64,000 nucleotides of DNA from Robertmurraya kyonggiensis (GCF_005116465.1 NZ_SWBM01000001.1:1240001-1304000); one strand, 5' to 3'. Positions 45,927-55,588 are shown, counted from the stretch's first letter. Numbers and translations: made by a program. The notes: generated by a model from the letters alone, not told the origin.

Positions 45927-46331
45927 ATGATAATGCCAACACATATCGTGGCCGTTGGAGGAATTGTAGAAGATCATCAAGGGAATATTCTTTTAGTGAA
46001 AACAAAAGATGGAGGATGGGTATTTCCAGGAGGGCAAGTAGAAGTTGGTGAAAATCTGACAGATGCTCTTTTTAGAGAAATAGAAGAGGAAAGCGGGATT
46101 GAAGTAAAGGTTTCACATCTAATTGGGATATATTCGAATACCGGTATCCATAAGTGGTATGACGGCGTAACCGATGTCCCAACAAAGGTAATGCTAGATT
46201 TTGTCTGTCAGCCACTAGGTGGGGAATTATCAGTCTCAGATGAAACAACAGATAGTAGATAGATCGCAAAGGATGAAGTTTTGAATCTGATAAAAGCACC
46301 TGCTTATCAAACGCGCTATAAGGCTAATTAG
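45927..46331 (+). pseudogene. Nudix hydrolase gene interrupted by an in-frame amber codon
   Basis: Encodes a Nudix pyrophosphatase with the box GGQVEVGENLTDALFREIEEESGI (positions about 46030-46100; key residues GE, the second GE-like loss, and REIEEE). The frame stops at TAG 46260-46262 after DETTDSR, but continues for 22 codons (IAKDEVLNLIKAPAYQTRYK) to TAG 46329. In Nudix proteins this place is usually SRW, so a TGG-to-TAG change is the simple explanation. The truncated 111-residue product keeps the catalytic box and might still fold. Start at ATG 45927 is favoured by GGGGGA spacing. Confidence 0.75.
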
Positions 46332-46508
46332 AACACACTGGGGATATCAGATATATGGATTACTTAACACATCCTCAGTTTGAGATAAGACAGAATAGGA
46401 CGATTTAATTTCTCAATAGCAAAACTGCTATGTTATATTCGCAAAAAGTAACTTTCTTTATTTCCACCCTTTCTATGTTGCTTTAAAAATCAAAACCGAG
46501 TAAACTGA

Positions 46509-46536
46509 TTGACTTTATATGCCAATTGGATATAAT
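46509..46536 (+). promoter_or_regulatory. Promoter of ssuACB with palindromic spacer
   Basis: -35 TTGACT (46509-46514), 16-base spacer, consensus -10 TATAAT (46531-46536). The spacer holds the palindrome CCAATTGG (46522-46529), a possible repressor site; CymR control is known for B. subtilis ssu but I cannot match its consensus. Confidence 0.65.
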
Positions 46537-46576
46537 CAGTATATGCAAAAAATTCTAACTATATGGAGGAAAGTCA

Positions 46577-47566
46577 ATGAAAAAGTGGTTGCTTAGTATG
46601 ATCATCGTTACCTTTGCTATCATTCTTACAGCTTGCAACTCTGAAACTAGTAATTCATCTAGCTCAGGAGAAAAAACTGAAACCGTGAAAATAGGTTACC
46701 AAAAAGGAAACACGTTACATATTCTAAAATCATTAGGTTACTTAGAAGACGAGTTAAAAGAAGAAAATATCAAGGTAGAGTGGGTTGAATTCCCAACAGG
46801 AGGAGCATTATTAGAGGCACTAAATACAAACAATATTGATTTTGGACATGCTGCTGATGCAAATGCTGTATTCGCTCAAGCAGCAGGCATGCCTTTAGTA
46901 TACGTTGCTTCTGAAGCACCAAATCCAGAAGGATTAGCGATTCTTGTTCATGGAGATTCAGATATCAAAACAGCCGCTGATCTTAAAGGAAAAACAATTT
47001 CGATCGGAAAAGGTTGGAACTCGCATTATCTACTAATGAAAGCCTTACAAAAAGAAGGACTAACTTCAGCAGATGTTAATTTCGCATACGTAAAGGATGC
47101 TTCTGAAGGTAGAGCAGCCTTTGAATCCAAACGTGTAGACGCATTAGGTTTCTGGGATCCATTCTTAGCAGTTCTACAACAGGATATTAATCCAAAGATT
47201 CTCTTTAACGGAGAAGGATTTACAAATAATCGCACTTACTACTTTGCATCAGATGATTTTTCAAAGAAACATACTGATGTTATTAAAACTATTTTAGAAG
47301 AATTGAATAAGTCGGATAAATGGGCCAATGAAAATAAAGAAGAGTTAGCAAAAATGTTGGCAGACGCACTAGGAATTGATGAAAATGCGTTAAAAACGAC
47401 AGTTGAACGGAAAACATACGGAGTTGAAGAAATAACTGAATCCGTTGTAGTGGAACAACAAGACATTGCTGATATATTTCTACAAGAAAAATTAATTGAG
47501 GACAAAATCTCGGTTTCTGATATGGTTACTCTTAATCCAGAGTGGTTCCCAGAGAGCTTAGAATAG
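46577..47566 (+). CDS. ssuA: Aliphatic sulfonate ABC transporter binding lipoprotein
   Basis: Extracellular receptor for alkanesulfonates. 329 residues with lipobox ILTAC near residue 20, Ser-rich linker, then the SsuA-type domain: VKIGYQKGNTLHILKSLGYL and VEWVEFPTGGALLEALNTNNIDFGHAADAN. Ribosome site GGAGG. Taurine or other sulfur sources are possible, but the SsuA pattern is good. No ssuD monooxygenase follows here. Confidence 0.88.
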   Translation: MKKWLLSMIIVTFAIILTACNSETSNSSSSGEKTETVKIGYQKGNTLHILKSLGYLEDELKEENIKVEWVEFPTGGALLEALNTNNIDFGHAADANAVFAQAAGMPLVYVASEAPNPEGLAILVHGDSDIKTAADLKGKTISIGKGWNSHYLLMKALQKEGLTSADVNFAYVKDASEGRAAFESKRVDALGFWDPFLAVLQQDINPKILFNGEGFTNNRTYYFASDDFSKKHTDVIKTILEELNKSDKWANENKEELAKMLADALGIDENALKTTVERKTYGVEEITESVVVEQQDIADIFLQEKLIEDKISVSDMVTLNPEWFPESLE

Positions 47567-47577
47567 GTGATGCAACT

Positions 47578-48354
47578 ATGAACAAACGATTTCGTTTTGA
47601 GGGAATACAACAATGGGTTTTACCAGTATTCCTAATCATCATTTGGCAAATTTGTTCTTCTAATGAAATTATTAATTCACGTTTATTTCCACCGCCAAGC
47701 ACTATCCTTGACACAGGTGTCAAACTCTTCCAATCTGGCGAATTGTACTATCATTTAGGCATTAGTGCTTATCGAGCCATTGTGGGCATTTTAATCGGTG
47801 GAGGAATCGGATTTATTTTCGGTCTCGTCAATGGACTATTCCCATTTGCAGGAAAGTTTTTTGACACTACTATTCAAATGGTTCGTAATGTTCCACATTT
47901 AGCACTTATTCCATTAGTAATTATTTGGTTAGGGATAGGGGAAACTGCGAAGATTTTCCTTGTAGCACTTGGAGTCTTTTTCCCGATTTATGTTAATACC
48001 TATCATGGAATTCGGACTGTGGATCGAGGCTTAATCGAAATGGGAAGAGTATATGGATTAAGTGGCTGGGAACTTTTTAAGAAGGTGATTCTTCCTGGCG
48101 CCCTTCCTTCTATTTTTGTTGGCTTAAGGTATTCATTAGGTCTAATGTGGTTAACTTTAATCGTCGCCGAGACCATTGCCACTGATTCTGGAATTGGCTA
48201 TATGGCCATGAATGCACGTGAATTTATGAAGACGGATGTCATAATCCTTTGTATTATTATTTATGCTTTATTAGGAAAATTAGCTGATACATTAGCAAAG
48301 CTAATAGAAGAAAAGACATTAAAATGGCATCCAAGCTACGCGAAACAGAAATAA
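47578..48354 (+). CDS. ssuC: Sulfonate ABC transporter permease
   Basis: 258-residue permease with about six membrane segments and the cytoplasmic loop EMGRVYGLSGWELFKKVILP that docks on the ATPase; PPPSTILDTGVKLF near the start is common in SsuC/TauC. ATG at 47578, 11 bases after ssuA. Acts with SsuA and SsuB. Confidence 0.88.
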   Translation: MNKRFRFEGIQQWVLPVFLIIIWQICSSNEIINSRLFPPPSTILDTGVKLFQSGELYYHLGISAYRAIVGILIGGGIGFIFGLVNGLFPFAGKFFDTTIQMVRNVPHLALIPLVIIWLGIGETAKIFLVALGVFFPIYVNTYHGIRTVDRGLIEMGRVYGLSGWELFKKVILPGALPSIFVGLRYSLGLMWLTLIVAETIATDSGIGYMAMNAREFMKTDVIILCIIIYALLGKLADTLAKLIEEKTLKWHPSYAKQK

Positions 48355-48378
48355 GGGATCTTTTATGAGGTGAAACAC

Positions 48379-49125
48379 ATGGTACAAGAAGGGGCTGGTC
48401 TCCATGTTTCAAAAATATCAAAATCATTTGGACATGTTCATGTCCTTAAACAACTTGATTTAATAGTACAAAAGGGAGAATTTCTTTCTATCGTTGGTCG
48501 TAGTGGTTGTGGAAAAAGCACATTCTTAAGATTACTTGCAGGTCTCGATGAATCGACAACAGGGGAAATTATGTTAGGCGGAAAAGCTATTAAGGGCATC
48601 AATCCTGAAGTTCGTGTTATGTTTCAGGAATCTAGACTATTGCCTTGGCTTACTGTGGTGGAAAATGTCGAGATCGGCTTGAGTCACTCAGATAACTCGA
48701 AAAGTAAGAGTGAAATCAGAGCACTTGCGACCGAAATGCTTGAAAAGGTAGGTCTGGCAGGAAGAGAAGATGAATGGCCACACGTCTTATCAGGTGGACA
48801 AAAACAGCGGGTTTCCTTGGCACGAGCATTGATCAGTAAGCCCAAGCTTTTACTTTTAGATGAACCATTAGGCGCACTAGATGCTTTTACTCGACTTGAA
48901 ATGCATCAATTAATATTGAATCTGTGGAAAGAACATCAATTCACCGCATTTCTTGTCACGCATGATGTGGGCGAAGCGATCTCTCTGGCCGATCGAGTAC
49001 TGTTGCTTGAGAATGGGAACATTGCGATGGATTTGAATGTTTCGATCGAGAGACCACGGGAGAGAGATAATACGCAAGTAACTGAACTAGAGAAAAAAGT
49101 TCTCAATCGAGTAATGAACTTTTAG
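48379..49125 (+). CDS. ssuB: Sulfonate ABC transporter ATPase
   Basis: About 248 residues with Walker A GRSGCGKST, Q-loop MFQESRLLPWLTV, signature LSGGQKQRVSLARAL, Walker B LLLLDEPLGALD and switch histidine in LVTHDVGEA. ATG 48379 is preferred to GTG 48370, which overlaps the GAGGTG ribosome site. The operon ends at the following terminator with order A-C-B. Confidence 0.9.
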   Translation: MVQEGAGLHVSKISKSFGHVHVLKQLDLIVQKGEFLSIVGRSGCGKSTFLRLLAGLDESTTGEIMLGGKAIKGINPEVRVMFQESRLLPWLTVVENVEIGLSHSDNSKSKSEIRALATEMLEKVGLAGREDEWPHVLSGGQKQRVSLARALISKPKLLLLDEPLGALDAFTRLEMHQLILNLWKEHQFTAFLVTHDVGEAISLADRVLLLENGNIAMDLNVSIERPRERDNTQVTELEKKVLNRVMNF

Positions 49126-49130
49126 ACAAG

Positions 49131-49161
49131 AAAAGCGACAGTCAATTGGCTGTCGCTTTTT
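49131..49161. terminator. Bidirectional terminator between ssuB and the DsbA-like gene
   Basis: AAAAGCGACAG (49131-49141) / CTGTCGCTTTT (49150-49160), 11-bp perfect stem with A and T tracts. Confidence 0.92.
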
Positions 49162-49162
49162 C

Positions 49163-49678
49163 TCAATAAGCTAGGGCAGCCTCAATTTCACTTCTTAATT
49201 CGGCTCCACCTATTTCTCGAGGATATTGGAATTCCTTTTCGTTGATGAATACAGTAGGAACCATTTTTACATTTCTACGAATCGCCTCTGCAGTAATTTT
49301 TAAACTTTCCTCAATATTATCCGGTTCTTCTTTTAATTGATATTTTTCTGTTAATAGGTTCTTGATCTCATGATTATTGAGAACATCCCATTGGTTCTGA
49401 GTCTCAAATAGCTCTTTCATAATTTCACGCACTCGCTCAGGATTCTTATAATCTAGGAATGTATTTACGAGAGTTCCAATCAACAACATCTCTCTAGGTT
49501 TATCATAATGCTTGATTATGTATTCCACTTGTCCATTTGCAATATACTCAGGCAACACATCCTCTGCAATTCCAAAATAGGAAGCACAATATGGGCAGGC
49601 TAAATTTAAGAATACTTCTACTTTTACTGGAGCATCTTGTTTACCAAAACTTATTTGTCGGTTTTCCACTTGTATCAC
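49163..49678 (-). CDS. DsbA-family thioredoxin-fold protein
   Basis: 171 residues with a CPYC active-site motif in LNLACPYCASYFG (~residue 28) and a cis-proline region KMVPTVFINEKEF (~140), typical of DsbA-like or FrnE-like oxidoreductases. No signal peptide or membrane anchor, so probably cytosolic. Helical insert between. GNAT or sulfur genes nearby do not define a partner. Could catalyse disulfide exchange or protect thiols. Confidence 0.85.
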   Translation of the reverse strand: MIQVENRQISFGKQDAPVKVEVFLNLACPYCASYFGIAEDVLPEYIANGQVEYIIKHYDKPREMLLIGTLVNTFLDYKNPERVREIMKELFETQNQWDVLNNHEIKNLLTEKYQLKEEPDNIEESLKITAEAIRRNVKMVPTVFINEKEFQYPREIGGAELRSEIEAALAY

Positions 49679-49762
49679 TCACTTTCAAAAGATGATTGAT
49701 TCATTGTTCTTAAAATTATAATAATTCATATAAGAATTGTCAATTTTAGGAGATTCATAGAA

Positions 49763-49788
49763 AAGAAGAACCTTTATAGGGTTCTTCA
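49763..49788 (-). terminator. Terminator of the DUF3298-like gene
   Basis: GAAGAACC / GGTTCTTC (49765-49772, 49779-49786) with a 6-base loop; on the minus strand it overlaps the stop codon and runs into TTTTC. Confidence 0.75.
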
Positions 49789-50409
49789 ATTATTCTCCGC
49801 CATCCGCCCCAAAGTACCATTTTCGTCAATAATATCTTGTAAGTCGTAAACAGAGATTGGAAACATCGGAAATCCGAAAGCATAAGTCGTCAGGTCATAT
49901 AGCTGAAAATAGATAACGAGTGATTTATCTGCAATGTAAAAATCTTGGTCTGGTTTAATCGTCGTGAATGGTTCAATGAGAGAGATTTCTCTTTCTTCAA
50001 TCTGATGCTTAATCCGTTCCGATATCCTCGATATATAATCACTTCCAGGTTTAAATAGATCCTTCAACTGAACATCTGTACCTTTCTGCAAATCAAAGGT
50101 TAACGATTTAATATACGTCATTCCGTGAGCAGCCATTGCATGATAGGCATAATTCGAAAAGGACACACTTAGGACATCGCGCTGATTATTTTTGATCTCA
50201 AAAGTTCCGAGCATTTCCACAATCGGAGTGGACGGCGTCGTCCCAACCTGTAGGTCGATTAAATCCTGTGTTTTAGCCACCATTTGCTGATTGATGAACC
50301 TTTCTAATCGTTGATTTTTCATCTGTTGTACTTGCGGATAATAGACCTGCATATCCGTTCCACTCGCGATATGAAGGGTGCGAACCCAAACAGGAGGTGA
50401 GAAGGGCAT
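49786..50409 (-). CDS. DUF3298/DUF4163-like protein without signal peptide
   Basis: 207 residues. The layout, an N-terminal region with VYYPQVQQMKNQRLERFINQ and a C-terminal region with LKDLFKPGSDYISRISERI and DFYIADKSLVIYFQLYDL, resembles the DUF4163-DUF3298 pair seen in RsiV anti-sigma factors and PdaC deacetylase. Those proteins are extracellular and anchored, whereas here no signal or membrane segment is present. Possible lysozyme-binding or spore role by analogy only. Confidence 0.72.
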   Translation of the reverse strand: MPFSPPVWVRTLHIASGTDMQVYYPQVQQMKNQRLERFINQQMVAKTQDLIDLQVGTTPSTPIVEMLGTFEIKNNQRDVLSVSFSNYAYHAMAAHGMTYIKSLTFDLQKGTDVQLKDLFKPGSDYISRISERIKHQIEEREISLIEPFTTIKPDQDFYIADKSLVIYFQLYDLTTYAFGFPMFPISVYDLQDIIDENGTLGRMAENN

Positions 50410-50622
50410 TTGTATTCATCCTTTGTTTTTAATTATTGTATTCAGGAATAAACAGATGGTTGAAAAACCCAAGAAATAATTGGATTCATTTCCTGCACAT
50501 AAGCACTTCTTATCAAAGAATATAAATTATTAATAATTTAATTATGATACTTTTAGATTTATGATCGTAGATGACTATGTGTAAATGGAGAAATGTTTAG
50601 AAAGTTAATAAGGAGGGATTTC

Positions 50623-50985
50623 ATGATACTCGGTTTGCATCACGCACAGATTACGATTCCAAAAGGTTCAGAAGATAAGGCAAAAGAGTTCTATTGCCAA
50701 ATTCTCGGTCTCCCAGAAAAAGAAAAGCCCGAAACATTGAAGGGTCGCGGTGGTTTTTGGTTACAAGTAGGGGATAGAGAGGTTCATGTCGGTACAGAAG
50801 ACCGTTTCGACCGTTTAACGACAAAAGCACACTTAGCTTATCAAGTAGAGGATTTAGCTCACTGGAGAAAAGTTTTAGTACAAAACGAAATTGAGATTAT
50901 TGAAGCCGTCCCAATCCCTGGATTTGAGCGTTTTGAATTCAGAGACCCGTTTGGAAACAGGGTTGAAATGATACAGTCTGTATAA
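50623..50985 (+). CDS. VOC-superfamily (glyoxalase-like) protein
   Basis: 120 residues with a vicinal-oxygen-chelate fold: LGLHHAQITIPKGSEDKAKE at the start and a paired FRDPFGNRVEMIQ end. Metal-site candidates are His in HHAQ, His in REVHVG and Glu in RVEMI. ATG at 50623 follows AGGAGGGAT. May be a glyoxalase, dioxygenase or resistance protein; substrate not inferable. Terminator follows at once. Confidence 0.85.
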   Translation: MILGLHHAQITIPKGSEDKAKEFYCQILGLPEKEKPETLKGRGGFWLQVGDREVHVGTEDRFDRLTTKAHLAYQVEDLAHWRKVLVQNEIEIIEAVPIPGFERFEFRDPFGNRVEMIQSV

Positions 50986-50986
50986 G

Positions 50987-51020
50987 AAGAAGAGCTAAGG
51001 AAATCCTTAGCTCTTCTTCT
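50987..51020 (+). terminator. Terminator of the VOC gene
   Basis: AAGAAGAGCTAAGG / CCTTAGCTCTTCTT, 14-bp perfect stem with a 4-base loop; bidirectional potential. Confidence 0.9.
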
Positions 51021-51053
51021 TACACTGTTTTCTTATTGATTGTTGTTATTTTC

Positions 51054-51180
51054 GTAAATGTCCAAAAGCCGACATTTACACCTCCTACGAGGCGCTGCCA
51101 CCTTCAGGTGGTTTAATGCAACAGATTATTTTTGCACGGCACTTTTCGCTGCCCATTTACTGTTTTTAAAAGAATTACTA
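51054..51180. other. Compact intergenic element downstream of pbuX
   Basis: Hairpin GTAAATGTC (51054-51062) / GACATTTAC (51071-51079), then CCACC-TTCA-GGTGG (51098-51111), in a stretch more G+C-rich than its surroundings. On the minus strand AGGAGGTG is followed by ATG and a nine-codon frame (MSAFGHLRK). On the plus strand two frames stay open across it. No known family recognised; may be an interspersed repeat or small regulatory unit. Confidence 0.45.
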
Positions 51181-51236
51181 TGGATATATATCAATTTTTA
51201 TCTAAAAGCAACAATCTTTGCGAAAAGAGCCTTTTC

Positions 51237-52543
51237 TTATGAAGCCTGCTGTCCTTCAACAACTGCTGCAACTGTTTTTCGTTTTGGAACAATATGAAAA
51301 ATAATATTCAACACAATCGCTGTTACACTACCAATAACAATTCCGTTGCTTGTTAAAATGTGAATGCTTTCTGGCAAGTTCGCAAAAATAGAAGGTACTG
51401 TTGTTACACCAAGTCCCATTCCAACGGAACAAGCCACAATAAGTAAATTTTCTTGGGAACCGAAATCAATCTTACTCAACATCTTAATTCCTGAAGCAAT
51501 GACCATTCCAAACATCGCGATCATCGCACCACCAAGAACCGCTGTTGGAATCACAGTAGTAAATGCACCGATTTTTGGAACTAAACCGATAAAGACAAGC
51601 ATGCCTCCAGCCGTAAAAATCACGCTGTTTTTCTTCACACCAGACATTTGAATCAGACCAACGTTTTGTGAAAAAGTCGTATAGGGAAACGAATTAAATA
51701 ATCCACCTAAAATAATCGCAAGACCTTCAGCACGATAACCACGAGCTAAATCTTTTTCAGAGATATCGCGCTTTGTAATATCGGAAAGGGCAAAGTATAC
51801 ACCAGAAGATTCTACTAAGCTAATGATAGCCACAAGTGTCATCGTGATAATCGCTGTAATTTCAAAGGTTGGTGGTCCAAAATAGAAAGGCTTTGGCATA
51901 TGGAACCAAGATGCTTCTGTTACAGCAGTGAAATCAACCATTCCCATGAAAGCAGCAATAGCTGTACCTACTAATAAACCAATTAAGATTGCAATCGAAC
52001 GAAGAAATCCTCTCGCAAAACGATATAAAACTAAAATAAAGAGCAACGTACCAAAAGCAAGAGCAATATTCGTTGGAGAAGCGAAATCAGCGCTACCTTC
52101 ACCACCAGCTGCATTATTCATTGCAACTGGAATTAGAGTGATCCCAATAATTGTCACAACAGAACCTGTCACGACAGGAGGGAAGTATTTTACAAGCTTC
52201 GCAAAGAAAGAAGAGATTAAAACAACTATGAGTCCAGAAACTAAAATCGAACCATAGATCCCAGAAATACCGTGCTCCCCACCGATGGCAATCATTGGAG
52301 CAACAGCCGTAAACGTACAACCAAGGACAACCGGTAATCCGATGCCGAAAAACTTATTTTTCCAAACCTGAAGCAATGTAGCAATCCCGCACATTAAAAT
52401 ATCAATCGAAACGAGGTAGGTTAATTGTTCACCTGTTAATCCTAGTGCTCCGCCAACAATAATCGGAACGATGACAGCCCCCGCATACATAGCAAGCACA
52501 TGCTGAATACCTAGTGAAGCAGTTTTAAAAAAGTTCTTTTCCA

Positions 52544-52544
<1 letters not shown>
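51237..52544 (-). CDS. pbuX: Xanthine permease (NCS2 family)
   Basis: 435-residue membrane transporter with about 14 segments and the nucleobase motif region GLFNSFPYTTFSQNVGLIQMSG plus LVESSGVYFALSDIT. Its start overlaps the xpt stop (TAATG), so the two are coupled. In B. subtilis the same pair is controlled by a guanine riboswitch and PurR. Imports xanthine for Xpt. Confidence 0.95.
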
Positions 52545-53227
<683 letters not shown>

Positions 53228-53300
53228 ATGCTAGAAGGAAATGGAATAAGCACCCTTGGACGAAGCCAATATGATTCCGAGAAGGGGCATTCCCATTGCT

Positions 53301-53371
53301 CACTCATAGTCAGTGTATTTACGGTACACCGGTAGAAACTTGCAGGCCATATCCCCGCGATTATATGAGTG
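53301..53371 (-). promoter_or_regulatory. Guanine riboswitch aptamer
   Basis: Minus strand: closing stem CACTCAT/ATGAGTG, core GATATGGCCTGCAAGTTTCT, loop ACCGTAAAT and TGACTATGAGTG. The C in the GACTAT segment is the base that specifies guanine rather than adenine. Guanine or xanthine-related purines would favour the downstream terminator. Confidence 0.96.
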
Positions 53372-53399
53372 AATGCGATTATTCAGTATGTACGAATGT

Positions 53400-53428
53400 A
53401 TTATAGGTGGTAAATATGATTTTGTAAA
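53400..53428 (-). promoter_or_regulatory. Promoter of xpt-pbuX
   Basis: Minus strand -35 TTTACA (53423-53428), 17-base spacer, consensus -10 TATAAT (53400-53405), 29 bases before the aptamer. Confidence 0.75.
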
Positions 53429-53504
53429 TGGTTATCGTTGGAATATAAAAAGTTGTAGTGATTTTGCTCTTATGCCTATAATTAAGAATTGGAGGTGTAT
53501 CTCG

Positions 53505-54410
53505 TTGGAATTACGTCAATTAAAATATTTTCTTACAATCGCAAAATTAAAGAGTATAACGAAGGCGGCTGAAAGTTTACATATTTCACAACCAGCCTTA
53601 AGTAAGATGATGAAAGGGCTAGAAGAGGAGCTCGGGATGACCTTGTTGATTCGTTCCAATAAAACAAACGAACTGACCGATGCAGGTCATATTGTCTCGG
53701 AATATGCACAAAAGATTTTCTCAGAGCTTGAGAACATGACCACCACCCTTGATGATTTAACGAATTTAAAAAGGGGAGAGGTCCACATCGGGTTACCACC
53801 GATTATTGGAAGTCTATTTTTCCCTAATATTATGGCGGATTTTCATAAATTGTACCCGAACATCAAAATTAATGTAACTGAATACGGTGCAGCGAAGGTT
53901 GTCAGGTCCGTAGAAGATGGGGAGCTTGATTTAGGGGTTGCTGTACTTCCGATTGATGGTACGATGTTTCATATTTATCCGATCGTTGAAGAGAAGATGA
54001 AGCTGGTGGTACATCACGAACATCGCCTCGCGAACGCCACAAAGGTGCATTTAAAAGAACTTAAGGACGAAGAGCTGATCTTTTACCATGAGAGCTTTGC
54101 TTTACACGATATTATGTGGAAAAACTTCATCAAGCTCGGCTTCGAACCGAAGATCCTCTTTAAGAGCTCTCAGTGGGATTTAATGTCTGAAATGGTCGCA
54201 GCGAATCTCGGTATAACGATACTTCCAGAATCAATCTGTAATCGAATTATGAACAATCGCGTCCGAATTATTGATTTGGTACCTGTGACACCATGGAACC
54301 TGGCTGTTATTACGAAAAAGGATAAATACTTGTCTTACGCAGGGAGAACTTTTGTCGAATTCATCTCTGAACACTCTTTGTCTAAATCTCAATATAACCT
54401 AAAGTTATGA
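53505..54410 (+). CDS. cidR: LysR-family regulator of cidAB
   Basis: About 301 residues: winged helix with ELRQLKYFLTIAKLKSITKAA and HISQPALSKMMKGLEEELG, and an effector domain (~90-295). TTG start at 53505 behind GGAGGTG; the longer frame from 53373 has no ribosome site and would run through the riboswitch region. Located just upstream of cidA-cidB, as YwbI (CidR) is in B. subtilis, where acetate or pyruvate overflow is the cue. Confidence 0.88.
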   Translation: MELRQLKYFLTIAKLKSITKAAESLHISQPALSKMMKGLEEELGMTLLIRSNKTNELTDAGHIVSEYAQKIFSELENMTTTLDDLTNLKRGEVHIGLPPIIGSLFFPNIMADFHKLYPNIKINVTEYGAAKVVRSVEDGELDLGVAVLPIDGTMFHIYPIVEEKMKLVVHHEHRLANATKVHLKELKDEELIFYHESFALHDIMWKNFIKLGFEPKILFKSSQWDLMSEMVAANLGITILPESICNRIMNNRVRIIDLVPVTPWNLAVITKKDKYLSYAGRTFVEFISEHSLSKSQYNLKL

Positions 54411-54437
54411 AAGCTATAATAAATATGTATTTTACGC

Positions 54438-54496
54438 ATGTTCATTCCCGTTGTAATATGTTCATATTGATTCAAAAAGGGAGGGAACATGTTCAT
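54438..54496 (+). promoter_or_regulatory. Phased ATGTTCAT repeats upstream of cidA
   Basis: Three direct copies of ATGTTCAT at 54438, 54458 and 54489, spaced 20 and 31 bases (about two and three helical turns). Candidate CidR binding sites; the last overlaps the cidA start region. Confidence 0.45.
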
Positions 54497-54863
54497 GAAA
54501 ATCCTAATGATTGCCTTACAAATTCTATTTATCCATGTATTTTTATATTTAGGTGCTGGTGTCAAAGCACTGCTTGGGATTTCAATTCCTGCTTCCATGA
54601 TTGGACTGTTCCTTCTTTTTATCGCACTTTGTTTAAAAATCGTAAAGATCGAATGGGTCGAAAAGGGAGCAGGCTGGTTAATTGCAGAGCTTCTACTATT
54701 TTTCGTTCCATCTGCAGTAGGAATTATTAATTATGATGATATTTTTAGCTTACAAGGACTTGAAACCATTCTTCTGATCGGCGTAAGTACATTTATTGTG
54801 ATGGGGACAACAGCCTTTGTTGCCGATAAAATTTTCAAAAGGAAAGATCGTGAGACAGCATGA
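54495..54863 (+). CDS. cidA: CidA/LrgA holin-like protein
   Basis: About 122 residues with four membrane segments; LGISIPASMIGLFLLFIAL and FFVPSAVGIINY are typical of the CidA/LrgA family. ATG 54495 is nine bases from GGGAGG and is preferred to 54489. Overlaps cidB by four bases. These proteins influence cell death, murein hydrolase release or pyruvate/acetate handling; corresponds to YwbH. Confidence 0.9.
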   Translation: MKILMIALQILFIHVFLYLGAGVKALLGISIPASMIGLFLLFIALCLKIVKIEWVEKGAGWLIAELLLFFVPSAVGIINYDDIFSLQGLETILLIGVSTFIVMGTTAFVADKIFKRKDRETA

Positions 54864-55552
54864 TATATGCAGCTATGATATGTATGACTTGTATACTCTA
54901 CTTCGTATCGAAAAAGTTATATAAAAAATACCCAATTTTTCTTTTACATCCACTTTTGCTATGTCCTATTTTAATCATTGCCGTGATTCTACCGTTTCAT
55001 GTATCAGCCAATCAATATATGAGTGGCGCAGCCTTTCTAACGCACTTATTGGGACCAGCAACGGTGGCCTTTGCGATTCCAATTTATAAGCATTTGCCAG
55101 TTATTAAGAAAAATATGTCAATTATCTTAATCAGTGTGACGACAGGTACGTTAGTTGCCATTATGAGTTCATTTGCATTATCCATCGCCTTTCAATTAAA
55201 TTCGAATTTCTTAATCAGTGTATTGCCAAGGTCGATCACCACTCCGATCGCAATTGAGGTATCAAAAGACATCGGCGGACTACCAACATTAACAACCATT
55301 TTTGTTATCTTCACAGGTATTATTGGTGGTATCATCGGACCGCATGTGATTAAAGTGTTGTCCATTAAATCGCCATTAGCGAAAGGACTTGCTTTAGGCA
55401 TGAGCGCGCACGGTGTTGGTACCAACAAAGCGAGAGAGTACGGGGAGCAAGAAGCAACATTCTCAACTTTAGCGATGATTTTCGCTGCCTTTATCACGAT
55501 GATATGGGCGAAATCACTTATCCCAGCTCTAATTCATCTCACATCCATTTAA
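54860..55552 (+). CDS. cidB: CidB/LrgB membrane protein
   Basis: 230 residues, about seven membrane segments, with the family block LPRSITTPIAIEVSKDIGG and LGMSAHGVGTNKAREYGE. ATGA overlap with cidA shows coupling. Corresponds to YwbG. Strong terminator follows. Pairs with CidA, possibly as a pyruvate facilitator as described for LrgAB-type (PftAB) proteins. Confidence 0.92.
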   Translation: MIYAAMICMTCILYFVSKKLYKKYPIFLLHPLLLCPILIIAVILPFHVSANQYMSGAAFLTHLLGPATVAFAIPIYKHLPVIKKNMSIILISVTTGTLVAIMSSFALSIAFQLNSNFLISVLPRSITTPIAIEVSKDIGGLPTLTTIFVIFTGIIGGIIGPHVIKVLSIKSPLAKGLALGMSAHGVGTNKAREYGEQEATFSTLAMIFAAFITMIWAKSLIPALIHLTSI

Positions 55553-55588
55553 AAAGGAGTATTTGATCCCCAGATCAAATACTCCTTT
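55553..55588 (+). terminator. Terminator of cidAB
   Basis: AAAGGAGTATTTGATC / GATCAAATACTCCTTT, a 16-bp perfect stem with a 4-base loop. Confidence 0.9.

Noticed and set aside
51058-51297. 79-codon plus-strand frame downstream of the VOC gene
   Set aside because: No ribosome site, overlaps the end of pbuX on the other strand; treated instead as part of a possible structured element.
53373-53504. 44-residue extension of the CidR frame
   Set aside because: No ribosome site and overlap with the guanine riboswitch/promoter region; TTG 53505 with GGAGGTG starts the winged helix directly.
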